From positions 124,001 through 188,000 of the forward strand of contig CAWJUU010000009.1 of NCBI GenBank assembly GCA_963846165.1: a stretch of DNA of 64,000 bases, read 5' to 3'. Shown here in pieces: positions 48,552 through 57,636 of the stretch. The stretch's first letter is position 1. The number at the start of each line of letters is the position of its first letter. The position numbers were made by a program, and so were the translations under genes. The stretch is from WHSW01 sp963846165 (lineage in GTDB: Bacteria; Actinomycetota; Thermoleophilia; Solirubrobacterales; 70-9). Under the pieces are notes generated by a model. The model worked only from the letters and a program-made list of their open reading frames with translations. It did no database searches and had not been told where the DNA came from.

Positions 48552-49553
48552 CTAGCTGCCGCCCGAGCGCGTGACCGCGCCGCGGAGGACGCTCTCGCCG
48601 GTGAACGGGATCACCGGGTTCGACTGCTGTGCGGCCTCGAGCACCTCGCGCCGCAGGTCGCGCCGCGAGGCGAGCGAGATGTCGACGAACTTCGTTCGCG
48701 CGGCGACAGCGGCGACAGCGGAGGGAATCGCGTAGCGCTCGTTGAGCCGCCCGTTGGGGGGCACGGCCACGACCGAGACCGGATAGCCGACCTCGGCGGA
48801 AACGAGCAGCCAGAGCACGTAGCCGTTGTCGCCCGCGGCCGGCTCGAGGCCCTCCACCCCCAGGTCCGCATACGGCTGGCCGGAGCTCGTCAGCCCGATC
48901 ACCACCTGGCCGCGGGCGTCGCCGCCGCTGGTGGGCTTGAGCTCGATCACGGCGAGCTCCTCGTCAGTGCCCTGAGCGGCGGTGGTAGTCGCGGCGGGAT
49001 CGGTCGCCGAAGCGGTCGATTCGTCGTCGCCGCCATCGAAGACGCCGGCGATCGCGAGCACGACTACGAGCAACAGCAAAGCGCCACCGCCGAGCGCAAC
49101 GAGCAGGCGCGTGCGCGGCTGTGAAGCGCGGGCGCCGGCTGCCCCATCCCCGGACGCGGCCGGCGGAGCCGCTTTCCGTGTCCGCCGAGCGCCGCTGCGG
49201 CGACGCAAGCGCCCGCCCTCCCGCGGCTCACCGGGCAATCGCGGCAGCTCGGCGCCCGGGAACAGCTCGCGCAGCCGCGCGGAGAGCTCCGCAGCGAGCG
49301 CTCGGTCCTCGGAATCCTCCCGCAGGTGGCGTGAGGCGTCGGCGCGGCCGATCGGGTCGGCCTGGCCGAGCAGGTAGTCGGTGAGCCCGACGTTTCGGTC
49401 GGGATCGGCGCCGCCGAGCTCGGTCAGCGCGGCGCGGGCGCGGTTACGGACCTCGGCCTCGTCGACGCCGAGCAGCTGGGCGAGGTCGGGGTAGCGCTGG
49501 CCGCGCTCGAGCAGAAGCTGCAGGGTCGCCTGCTGGTCGGGAGTGATCGGCAT
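48552..49553 (-). CDS. Membrane-anchored protein with N-terminal helix-turn-helix-like region
   Basis: A 333-residue protein starting at ATG 49553 (MPITPDQQATLQLLLERGQR). Residues ~1-45 (YPDLAQLLGVDEAEVRNRAR) resemble a sigma-region-4-like or HTH segment. A ~100-residue basic linker leads to one membrane helix at about 150-172 (LLVALGGGALLLLVVVLAIAGV). The extracytoplasmic part has a Ser/Thr/Ala-rich stalk and a ~130-residue domain. That domain's pattern GYVLWLLVSAE.. then VVAVPPNGRLNERYAIP recalls the C-terminal domain of RskA-like anti-sigma factors. A transmembrane signalling role is inferred. The longer upstream frame is not translated, as it overlaps the divergent MMPL-like gene. Confidence 0.65.
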   Translation of the reverse strand: MPITPDQQATLQLLLERGQRYPDLAQLLGVDEAEVRNRARAALTELGGADPDRNVGLTDYLLGQADPIGRADASRHLREDSEDRALAAELSARLRELFPGAELPRLPGEPREGGRLRRRSGARRTRKAAPPAASGDGAAGARASQPRTRLLVALGGGALLLLVVVLAIAGVFDGGDDESTASATDPAATTTAAQGTDEELAVIELKPTSGGDARGQVVIGLTSSGQPYADLGVEGLEPAAGDNGYVLWLLVSAEVGYPVSVVAVPPNGRLNERYAIPSAVAAVAARTKFVDISLASRRDLRREVLEAAQQSNPVIPFTGESVLRGAVTRSGGS

Positions 49554-49649
49554 GGGCAGGGAAGCGTACGGGTTGCGCAGGGCCGGCCACGCAGGTTGCG
49601 ATGCGCAGCAACCGGCGCCAATGGAGCGATCTGGGGCTATGTTGAGGAC

Positions 49650-51263
49650 GTGCTTGGCACGCTCGCCGATCGCGCATGGAGGCGCCCGTGGGCCGTACTC
49701 GGCGGGTCTCTGGCACTCCTCGCGGGATCGATGGTGATCGCGACCGGCGCCCCCGACGAGCTCGGGATCGGCTCGATGCGGCTCACCGATCCGCCTCGGC
49801 GGCCGGGCCCGGCCGATGTCGCGCTGGTCGTGACTCTCGAGGCGCGGCGCGGCAAACCGGCCGGCTCGCGCGTGATCGCCGTCAGCCGCGACGTCGTCGC
49901 CGCCCAGATGACGGCCGACCCGGCGATCGACTCGGTGCAGACGATCGAGCGCGAGGACGGGTCGAGCGCGCTCGTCGCCCGCTTCGCCGACGCGGACGAA
50001 GCCGAGCGCCAGCAGGCGGCGATCCGGCTCACCGACGCGATCGATCCGGGTCCGCTCGAAGCCTCCGCCGGCGGTGAGGTCGCGCGCCTGCTCGAAGCGC
50101 GGCGAGAGCTCGAGCAAGACCTCTGGCGCCCGATGCTGGTCGTGGCGCCGCTCGCCCTCCTGCTTCTCGGGGCCGCGGCGGGGTGGCGGCGTGCCGCCGC
50201 ACCGATCCTCTGCATCGCGATCGCGATCGCGGGCTCGCTGGCGCTGCTGCGCGTGCTCGGGCTGGTCGCCGACGTCTCGCTGCTCGGCTTCGCCCCCGCG
50301 GCGGCGATCGGGCTCGTGCTTGGGATCGAGCTGCCGCTGCTCTTGATCGGTCGGTACGAGGCCGAGGTCTCGGCGGCCGAGCCCGACACGGGATCGCCGG
50401 ACGCGCTGGGCGCCGACGCGCGGTCGATCTTGCTGATCGGCGCTGTCGCGACCCTGCCCGCGTTCGCCGCGCTCGCGACTCCGCTCGAGCAAGCGCTCTC
50501 GCTCGCCGTCGGCTGTGCCCTTGCCGCGCTGCTCGCGGCTGCGTCGACGATCGTCGTCACTCCGGCAGTGCTGGCGCTCGCCGACCGCCGCACGCGCCCC
50601 GACTCCGCCGCTCCCGGGCCCTTGATGCGGCTGACGGCCGCGCTCGGCGACTCCGGGGTGCTCTCGGTCGCGATCCTCCTCCTCGCTGCCGCCGCCCTCT
50701 GCGTGCTCGCACTGCCGGCGCTCGACGGGATCACGAGGCCGCTCGGCGTGCTCTCAGCCGCGCCTGGGGACTCACTCTTCGGGGAGCTCGTGCTGCCGGC
50801 CGCGATCGCCGCCGTCGCACTGGCGCTGGTCGGCCTCGTGCACTCGCCGCTGGCGCTGATCCTCGGCGCGGTCGCGCTGCTTCCCGCGGCGGCGGCGGCC
50901 GGTGCCTGTGTGTTCGTGCTCCAGCAGGGCCACCTCGCCACCCTGCTCGATTGGGATGCGCAGGCCGCTCTCGACACCGGTTCGATCGCGGTGACTCTGT
51001 GGGCCGTGGGCTCGATCTGCGCCGCTCGCGCCGCGGCCGCCGCACTCGGCCCGGACGCCGACCCCCGGACCGGGGGCACCGGGTGGACGCTGCGCGCTGC
51101 GGCGTTCGCGACGGTCGTCGGAGCGCTGGCGGCAGGCGCGCTGGCGAGCACTGAGCTCCACCCGGCCCGCGAGCTCGGCGTCGCGATCGCGTTCGGCCTG
51201 CTCGCGGACCTGATCCTGCTCCGCGTGCCGATGGTCGCCTTCGCCAGGCGCTGGGTAGGCTGA
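49650..51263 (+). CDS. MMPL/RND-like multi-pass membrane protein
   Basis: About 537 residues with the start taken as GTG 49650 (VLGTLADRAWRRPW); an in-frame ATG at 49596 would add 18. One N-terminal helix is followed by an extracytoplasmic domain with VIAVSRDVVAAQMTADPAID...TIEREDGS. Then comes a bundle of about eleven helices, including GFAPAAAIGLVLGIELPLLLIGRYE, where MMPL proteins normally carry GxGVDY.LF..R. The conserved Asp/Tyr pair of the proton relay appears replaced (GIELPLL), so active transport is uncertain. It is divergent from the HTH-like membrane protein. Confidence 0.65.
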   Translation: MLGTLADRAWRRPWAVLGGSLALLAGSMVIATGAPDELGIGSMRLTDPPRRPGPADVALVVTLEARRGKPAGSRVIAVSRDVVAAQMTADPAIDSVQTIEREDGSSALVARFADADEAERQQAAIRLTDAIDPGPLEASAGGEVARLLEARRELEQDLWRPMLVVAPLALLLLGAAAGWRRAAAPILCIAIAIAGSLALLRVLGLVADVSLLGFAPAAAIGLVLGIELPLLLIGRYEAEVSAAEPDTGSPDALGADARSILLIGAVATLPAFAALATPLEQALSLAVGCALAALLAAASTIVVTPAVLALADRRTRPDSAAPGPLMRLTAALGDSGVLSVAILLLAAAALCVLALPALDGITRPLGVLSAAPGDSLFGELVLPAAIAAVALALVGLVHSPLALILGAVALLPAAAAAGACVFVLQQGHLATLLDWDAQAALDTGSIAVTLWAVGSICAARAAAAALGPDADPRTGGTGWTLRAAAFATVVGALAAGALASTELHPARELGVAIAFGLLADLILLRVPMVAFARRWVG

Positions 51264-51270
51264 TCGCCCG

Positions 51271-51672
51271 ATGGCGGCCGAGCCGAGCCCACCTCCGAAC
51301 TTCAGCGAGCTGATCGGGATCGAGTACCTCGATGACGGGCCCGAGCACGCTCGGGCCCGGATCGCAGTCTCCGCGAGAATCTGTCAGCCGTTCGGGATCG
51401 TCCACGGCGGCGCGATCGCGGCGCTCGCGGAGTCGGTGTGCTCACGCTCGACCTACCTGGCGGTCGCCGACGACGGCCTGCTTGCGATGGGGCAGTCCAA
51501 CCACGCCACCTTCCTGCGCCCGATCTCGAGCGGCCACGTCAACGCCGAGGCGAGCCCCCGCCACCGCGGCCGCACGACCTGGGTCTGGGACTGCGAGCTG
51601 ACCGACGACGAGGGCCGCGTCTGCGCGCTGGTGCGGATGACGATCGCCGTCCGCCCGCCACCCGGGTCTTAG
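51271..51672 (+). CDS. PaaI-type hotdog-fold thioesterase
   Basis: A 133-residue protein starting 7 bp after the MMPL-like gene. Hotdog features are the catalytic-helix turn GIVHGGAIAALAESVCS (the HGG motif), NHATFLRPISSGHVNAEA and the final strands CALVRMTIAV. It should hydrolyse acyl- or aryl-CoA thioesters, like PaaI/YdiI. The natural substrate is not evident. It ends in a convergent arrangement with nadE. Confidence 0.87.
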   Translation: MAAEPSPPPNFSELIGIEYLDDGPEHARARIAVSARICQPFGIVHGGAIAALAESVCSRSTYLAVADDGLLAMGQSNHATFLRPISSGHVNAEASPRHRGRTTWVWDCELTDDEGRVCALVRMTIAVRPPPGS

Positions 51673-51697
51673 GCACGCTTGGGCTGGCGCGCGCGAA

Positions 51698-51733
51698 TGG
51701 CGGAAAAGACGGACTACAAGACGTTTTCCGCCA
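51698..51733. terminator. Perfect 10-bp stem-loop between convergent thioesterase and nadE
   Basis: TGGCGGAAAA at 51698-51707 pairs perfectly with TTTTCCGCCA at 51724-51733 around a 16-base loop. Read on either strand the stem is followed by no long T-run, but its A/T base-paired end and convergent position fit a bidirectional terminator. Confidence 0.6.
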
Positions 51734-51768
51734 CTCGCTGCCCGGGACCCCGGTATCAGCGATCGGTC

Positions 51769-53423
51769 TCAGCCGTTGAAGCGGTTCGTGATCGGCAGGC
51801 GCCGGTCGCGGCCGAAGGCCTTCGACGTGATCCGGATCCCCGGTGGGGCCTGGCGGCGCTTGTACTCGGCGCGGTCGACGAGACCGATCACCTCGTCGAC
51901 GATGTCGGCCGGAAGGCCCTCGGCGACGAGGTCCTCGCGCGAGCGATCGCGCTCGACGTAGCCCTCGAGCACGCGGTCGAGGAGGTCGTAGGGCGGCAGC
52001 GAGTCCTCGTCGCGCTGTCCGGCGCGGAGCTCGGCCGAGGGAGCGCGTTCGAGCACCGAGGCGGGCACCGGCGGCGTCTCGGCGCACGCGTTGCGGTGCT
52101 CGACCAGGCGGTAGACGAGCTGCTTGGGGACATCCTTGATCACCGCCAGGGCGCCCGCCATGTCGCCGTAGAGCGTCGCGTAGCCGACCGACATCTCGCT
52201 CTTGTTGCCGGTCGTGAGCACGAGCGAGCCGCGGTCGTTCGAGAGCGCCATCAGCAGGTTGCCGCGGATTCGTGCCTGCACGTTCTCGGCCGCCAGCCCC
52301 TCGCCGCTCCAGTTCTCGGCCAGGGTCTCGTCGTAGGCCGCCATCGCGGCGGCGATCGGGAGCTCGATCAGCTCGGCGCCGAGGTTGGTCGCGATCGCGC
52401 GCGCGTCCGCCTGCGTCGCGTCGCTGGAGTGGGGGGAGGGCATGACGACGCAGGTGAGTCGCTCGGAACCGAGCGCGTCGGCGGCGAGCAGGGCCACGAG
52501 CGCCGAGTCGATCCCGCCAGAGAGCCCGACGAGGACGCGCTCGAAGCCGTTCTTGCGCACGTAGTCCCGCAGACCGAGCTCGAGTGCGGCGTAGACCTCA
52601 TCGAGGTCGCCGAGTGGTTCCTCGATCCGCTGCGGGTGATCGTCGCCGAGCTCGAAGACCAGCAGGTCCTCGGCGAACTGGCGGGCCCGAGCGATCACCT
52701 CGCCGCCCGCGTCGACGACGAAGCTGTGGCCGTCGAAGACGAGCTCGTCCTGTCCGCCGACCAGGTTGCAGAACGCGATCGGGGTGCCGAACTCGCGCGC
52801 ACGCTCGCCGAGCATCCGCTCGCGGTCGGCGCCCTTGCCGCGCAGGTAGGGCGATCCCGACGGGTTGACGATCAGCGCCGCGCCGGCCTCGGCCTCGAGC
52901 GGCGCCCGGCGGGCCGGGCTCCCAGAGGTCCTCGCAGATCGTCAGCCCGACTGCAACAGCGCCGACCTCGCAGACCAGCGGCTCGGTGCCGGGCTCGAAA
53001 TAGCGCACCTCGTCGAAGACGCCGTAGTTGGGGAGCCGGTTCTTGCGGTAGACCGCCTGCGATCGAGGCGTCACTCAGCAGAGCGAGCGAGTTGTGCACC
53101 GGGCGCCGCGCCGGCGCATCGGGCCGTGGGTCGCCGGACGCGGGCACCGGCTCGGCGAACCCCACCAGCACCGCGATCCCGGCGGTTGCGGCGGCGATCG
53201 TCTCCAGCGCGGCAACGTTCGCCTCGCCGAAGTGCCGCTTCAGGTAGAGGTCCTCGGCCGGGTAACCGGGCAGGCAGAGCTCCGGGAAGACGGCCAGATC
53301 GGCGCCGGCATCGCGGGCGCGACCGATCCACTCGATGATCCGCGCGGCGTTGCCGTCGATGTCGCCGACGGTCGGGTCGATCTGGGCGAGCGCAACGCTG
53401 AGGACCCTGCGGGGTTCATGCAT
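51769..53423 (-). pseudogene. nadE: Glutamine-dependent NAD+ synthetase, broken by two single-base insertions as sequenced
   Basis: The start ATG 53423 opens the nitrilase-like glutaminase domain. Its Glu is in FPELCLPGYPAEDL, its Lys in VYRKNRLPNYGVFDE and its Cys in LTICEDLWEP. The C-terminal synthetase domain has the PP-loop LSGGIDSALVALL, then TTGNKSEMSVGYATLYGDMA. The three parts lie in three frames. Deleting one base at 53056-53057 joins LLSDASIA to AVYRKN. Deleting one at about 52906-52922 joins EDLWEP to APLEAEAG. With both repairs a full ~550-residue enzyme results. All catalytic residues are retained and the gene is usually essential, so sequence error is more likely than decay. It is divergent from the protease gene with a 37-bp gap. 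Confidence 0.85.
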
Positions 53424-53460
53424 GGGCTGGAAAGTATGCTCAGGAAGGGAACCCAGGATC

Positions 53461-55028
53461 TTGTCGACGAGAAGAATCAGGCAGGGAGGCGCGTCCGCGG
53501 TGGCCGTCACGGTCGCGGCGCTCAGCCTCGCGTCGTCGGCGAGCGCGCAGCAACCGGCCGAGCCGGTGACCGCCGAAGAGGCGAGCACCGTGCTCGAGCA
53601 GGCCGAGCAGACGCTCGCGCCGCAGACAGCCCCCGAGGCGCCCGCACAGCAGTCGCCCGAGGCGACAGTCGTGCTCAACGAGCTCGCGGCGGCGGCGCCC
53701 GCGCTGGAGGGCGGCGAGCGGCGGCGGGCGCGTGGCCTGCTCGCGCGGCCGACTGACGGCGCCGCCGACCAGTACGGCGACGGCTATCCCGCCGGCGCGC
53801 CGGTCGGGGAGGCCTCGAGCACCCACTTCTGCGTCTTCTGGGTCGACGCCGCCGGCTTTGCGGACGCCCCCAGCCTCTCCGACGCGAACGGGATCGCCGA
53901 CGGCGACGGGATCCCCGACTACGTCGAGGCGATCCTCTCGATCGCCGAGTTCTCCTACTCAACCGAGGTCACCCCGGGTGCCCTCGGCTGGCTGCCGCCG
54001 AAGCCCGACACATCGGGATGCGGCACCGATCCCGCGCCCGCGCCGACATCTATCTCAAGGAGCTGGGCGCGCTCGGCTTCTTCGGCTACGAGTCCCCGGA
54101 CCCGGGCCAGGGCAACGCGCGCAGCCAGTACGGCTACATGGTCATCGACGACGACTACGCGCCGACCGAGTACCCGGGCTTCGCCGACCCCCTCGACGCG
54201 GCCAAGGTGACCTTCGCGCACGAGTTCAACCACCTCCTGCAGCAGAACTACGACAGCTTCCAGGACGTCTGGATGTTCGAGTCGACCGCGACTTGGTCCG
54301 AGGATCACGTCTACCCCGAGATCAACGACTGGGTCGGATACATCCAGGCCTTCGCTCAGAGCCCCGGAACGCCGATCACCGACCGCAAGGCAGCGAAGGG
54401 GCTGAAGATCTATGGCTCTACCGTCTGGAACCACTGGCTCGCCACGGGGGGCGGAGGCTTCGGCGTCGAGGCAATCCGGCGCGCCTGGGAGGTCTCCGAC
54501 GTCGTCAACCCGGCCGATCTGGCGACCTCGGCCTACGACAAGGCGATTCGCGACCGGGGTGGAAAGGGGTTCTCGCGCGAGTTCGTTCGCTTCCTTGTCC
54601 GGACGACCGAGTGGCGCAGCGGGTACGGCGGCTTCCCCGACGCGCCGAGCTACCCGGAGATGAAGCGCAAGGGCCAGCTCGGCAAGGGCCAGGAGCGGCA
54701 GATCACGCTCGACCACACCGCGGCGCGGCTGTTCAACGTCAACGCCGGCGGCGACCGGATCAAGCTCACGGTTAGGGCAGAGGACGGCGTCCGCGCCGGG
54801 CTCGCGCTCGTCGGGCGCGACGGCGACGTGCTCACCGGATCGGTGACCAAGCGCAGCACCTTCCTCGACCAGGGCGGCAGGACCTCGGTGAAGCTGAGCT
54901 CGCCGGGCAGGTTCGAGCGGATCACGGCCGTGGTCGTCAACGCGGACGGCCGCGTCAAGGGCTTTGCCGCCGGCGACTGGGTCTACAAGACGGACAACCG
55001 CGAGTTCAGCGCCAGCCTCTCGGGCTGA
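53461..55028 (+). pseudogene. Secreted putative metalloprotease, one frameshift as sequenced
   Basis: I choose TTG 53461 because AGGAAGGG precedes it and it yields a clean signal peptide (RRIRQGG then AVAVTVAALSLASSASAQ). After an Ala/Glu/Pro-rich stretch (a likely propeptide) come THFCVFWVD and DANGIADGDGIPDYVEAI. The frame then breaks at 54031-54033, where one C appears missing; restoring it joins GCGTDP to RARADIYLKELG. The second part carries a zinc-protease HExxH (FAHEFNHLLQQ) and a downstream Glu in MFESTATWSED, as in MXAN_6640-type putative metalloproteases. A C-terminal beta domain follows (RQITLDHTAARLFNV...). It is probably intact in the living cell. Confidence 0.75.
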
Positions 55029-55044
55029 GCTCGATTCAAGCCGT

Positions 55045-56184
55045 CTAGCCCGCGAAGCGCTCGCGCAGGGCGGTCGTGCGCACACACGACTCGACCAGCG
55101 CCTTTCGGTCGAGCTCACCGCTGCGCAGTGCCCGAACCAACGCGTCGCGCGCGGCCTCGGCGTTGGAGAGTGCGAAGAGGAGCAGATCGGCGCCGGCACT
55201 CGCAGCGCCGACCGCGGCTTCGCCCTCGTCGATTCCGGCACCGGTCAGCGCTCCGGCGCCGAGGTCGTCGGTGATCACGGCGCCGCTGAAGCCGAGCCGG
55301 CGGCGCAGGAGTCCCTCGATCACCCGCGGGGACAGCGACGCCGGCCGCTCGAGCGTCGAATGCGGGGTAGGTGGCGTTGGCGACCATCACGAGGCCGAAG
55401 CCCGCCTCGATCGCTGCCGCGGGCGGCTCCAGCCCCGGCGCCAGCTCAGCTCGCGACGCGTCGATCGTGCTCGGAGCGAGATCGGTGTTGACGGTCGCGA
55501 GCCCGAGCCCGGGGAAGTGCTTCGCGGTCGCCGCGACGCCCGCCGACTGGAGCCCCTCGCCGAAGGCCGATGCCGAGCGCCGCCACCTCGCCGGGGTCGG
55601 TGGCGAATGCGCGCGAGGCGATGAACGCGCCCACGATCCCGGGCACGTCGAGCACCGGCGCCAGATCGACGTTGATCCCGAGCCGCCCCAGGGCGCGTCC
55701 GGTGCGCCTGGCCCTGGGTCGTCGCGGCAGCGGTCCCGCGAGCTGCGATCTCGGCCGGCGAGCGGTTGGGCGGAAGGTCGGTCAGCCGCTTCACCTCGCC
55801 GCCCTCCTGGTCGATCATCACCAGTGGCGCCGGGGACCCGCTCTCGATCGCCACCCGACCCAGCGTCTCGACCTGCTCGCCGAGGGCGTCGGGAGGTGTT
55901 CCCGGCGGCGGAAAGAGGACGACACCTCCGATCTCGCCCCGGCGCACCGCCCGCCGCAGGCCTGCGGTCGCGGTCGCCTCCATGCGCACAACGAGCATCT
56001 GCCCGGCGAGCCGTCGCGGGTCGGCGGCGACCGCGGCGGGGCAGTGCGGCGGGGCGGGGGAGGAGGCGGTCGACGCCGGATCCTCGCCGTCATCCGATCG
56101 TGAACCGAGCAGCGCCCCGGTGAGTGCCGCGAGGCCGGCGACGCCGGCGAGCGCCAGCCTCCGGCGGCGCACCGCGGGGCTCAT
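55045..56184 (-). pseudogene. nagZ: Glycoside hydrolase family 3 beta-N-acetylhexosaminidase, three frameshifts as sequenced
   Basis: The start ATG 56184 gives a signal anchor (LALAGVAGLAALTGALLG). The GH3 barrel follows: LAGQMLVVRM, GEIGGVVLFPPPG, MIDQEGGEVKRL, GRLGINVDLAPVLDVPG, AFATDPGEVAALGIG, TAKHFPG, then VITDDLGAGAL with the nucleophile Asp. The usual KHFPGHG is KHFPGLG here. The pieces lie in different frames. One extra base each at about 55710-55713, 55565-55566 and 55364-55367 explains the breaks. It would cleave GlcNAc from muropeptides or surface glycans outside the membrane. Its start overlaps the stop of the K+ channel gene (ATGA). Confidence 0.78.
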
Positions 56185-56741
56185 CGTGCCTGTGCGCGGG
56201 GCCTACCGACGTTGGAGACGATCAGTGCGACGACGGTGACCAGGTAGATCTGGCCGAAGAGCGTCTCCGTGACTGCGAGCGAGCGCCCGGAATCGGTGGC
56301 GGCGGTGAGGTCGCCGTAGCCGGTCGTGGTCAGGGTCTCGAAGCTGAAGTAGAGGAAGTCCGACTGGGTCGGGTTCGCGAGTTGGGCGAAGAAGGGCTCG
56401 CTCTCGAGCGACGAGACGACCCCGAACACGAGCCCGAACGTGGCCCCAAGCAACAGGTACACGCAGAGCACCCCGAACATCGTCCGCACGGTGATCGCAC
56501 CCGACGCCCGAGCCTGACGGACGATGCCGGCGATGATTGCCGCGGGCGCAAGCAGGACGAGCATCAGGCTGACCAACCGCCCACCGTCGGCGCCCAGCTC
56601 GCCCGGTCCGATCACGATCCCGGTGGCGGTGATCACGGCGACGACCGTGATTGCGGTCGCCGCGCGGACCAGGAACCGGTGTGCACCCGAGACTCGCAGG
56701 GCGGCCAGCAGCGTCAGGCCCTGGAGCGCGATCGTCACCAC
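56181..56741 (-). CDS. Two-helix potassium channel family protein, N-terminus uncertain
   Basis: About 186 residues with a K+ selectivity filter TTTGYGDL preceded by a pore helix (SDFLYFSFETL). Flanking membrane helices are VLCVYLLLGATFGLVFGVV and GQIYLVTVVALIVSNVG; three hydrophobic segments precede them. The frame remains open upstream, and a further hydrophobic segment (AYGWLLVLILISLGFQL) is encoded there without a usable start codon in frame. The true protein may therefore be longer and another frameshift may be hidden. It is translationally coupled to nagZ. Confidence 0.75.
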   Translation of the reverse strand: MVTIALQGLTLLAALRVSGAHRFLVRAATAITVVAVITATGIVIGPGELGADGGRLVSLMLVLLAPAAIIAGIVRQARASGAITVRTMFGVLCVYLLLGATFGLVFGVVSSLESEPFFAQLANPTQSDFLYFSFETLTTTGYGDLTAATDSGRSLAVTETLFGQIYLVTVVALIVSNVGRPRAQAR

Positions 56742-56920
56742 CCGCGCCCACTCGGCCTCGGGCGCCCCGAGCTGGAACCCGAGCGAGATCAGGATCAGGA
56801 CCAGCAGCCAGCCGTACGCATACCCGTCGGCGTGCGTATGCCGGCGCCAGGCCGGGGCTCCTTCGCGGAGGGTCGAAGCCTCGATGGAAGGTTCTATACG
56901 CGGCCCGCCGGACGGCTATC

Positions 56921-57172
56921 TCAATGGCCGCCCGCCACCGGCAGCCCGCGCATCACCCGCGCCAGGCTCCAGAGCGAGACCATCGTCCAGACGACCTCAA
57001 GCAGCAGAAATCCCCACTGGCGCTCGTCCCAGGCGAGGTAGGCGAGGATCAGCGCCCCGATCAGGTTGAGCACCAGGTACCGCCGCGAGTTGACCCGCAG
57101 CCAGCCGAACTGGGCGGCGGCGAAGCCGGCGAGGATGAGCAGCGCTCCGACGACCTGGATCACCTGGTCCAT
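56921..57172 (-). CDS. Small CBU_0592-like membrane protein
   Basis: An 83-residue protein with three hydrophobic stretches (VVGALLILAGFAAAQFGWL, LVLNLIGALILAYLAW, WGFLLLEVVWTMVSLWSL). The pattern GALLIL.GF..AQ.G.L...S..Y..LN..GA and QWGFLLLE..W matches CBU_0592-type proteins, whose function is unknown. The 180 bp between it and the channel gene contain no other supported gene on this strand beyond the possible N-terminus of the channel. Confidence 0.7.
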   Translation of the reverse strand: MDQVIQVVGALLILAGFAAAQFGWLRVNSRRYLVLNLIGALILAYLAWDERQWGFLLLEVVWTMVSLWSLARVMRGLPVAGGH

Positions 57173-57198
57173 GGGCGCACGGTAGCCTTCGCGCCGCG

Positions 57199-57621
57199 AT
57201 GGCGAGCGACGAGTACAGGGTCGAGGTCGACCTCGACGATGAGGCGCACGGGCATCCGTTCACCGAGCGGCTGGGTTCGCTCGACCTCGACGACGAGGTC
57301 GAGCAGCGGCTCGGCGAGCGCGTGATCGTCACCCGCGACGGCTCGCACCTGTTCGTCTACACGGGGACCCGCGACGCCGCCGCCGAAGCTGAGCGCGTGG
57401 TCCGCGAGACGCTGACCGAGGACGGGCTCAGCGCCGAGGTCAGAACGACCCGCTGGAACCCGGCCGAGAGCGCCTGGGTCGACGCCGGCGCACCGGTCGG
57501 AGAGCCCGAGGCAGATCGGACCGACTACGCGGAGAAGGTCGCCGAGGAGGGCGTCCCGACCCCGCTCTTCGTCTACATCGAGGGCCACGAGCCCCACTTC
57601 CTGCGCGACCTCGGCGTCTAG
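57199..57621 (+). CDS. Acidic hypothetical protein
   Basis: A 140-residue acidic protein starting at ATG 57199. It contains two alternating strand-helix segments (YRVEVDLDDE, VIVTRDGSHLFVYTGTRDAAAEAERVVRETL) that suggest a small ferredoxin-like fold, then a C-terminal PTPLFVYIEGHEPHFLRDLG. The spacing resembles small conserved actinobacterial proteins of unknown function. It is convergent with the multicopper oxidase (15-bp gap) and divergent from the small membrane protein. Confidence 0.65.
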   Translation: MASDEYRVEVDLDDEAHGHPFTERLGSLDLDDEVEQRLGERVIVTRDGSHLFVYTGTRDAAAEAERVVRETLTEDGLSAEVRTTRWNPAESAWVDAGAPVGEPEADRTDYAEKVAEEGVPTPLFVYIEGHEPHFLRDLGV

Positions 57622-57636
57622 GCGATCCCGGGCGGT

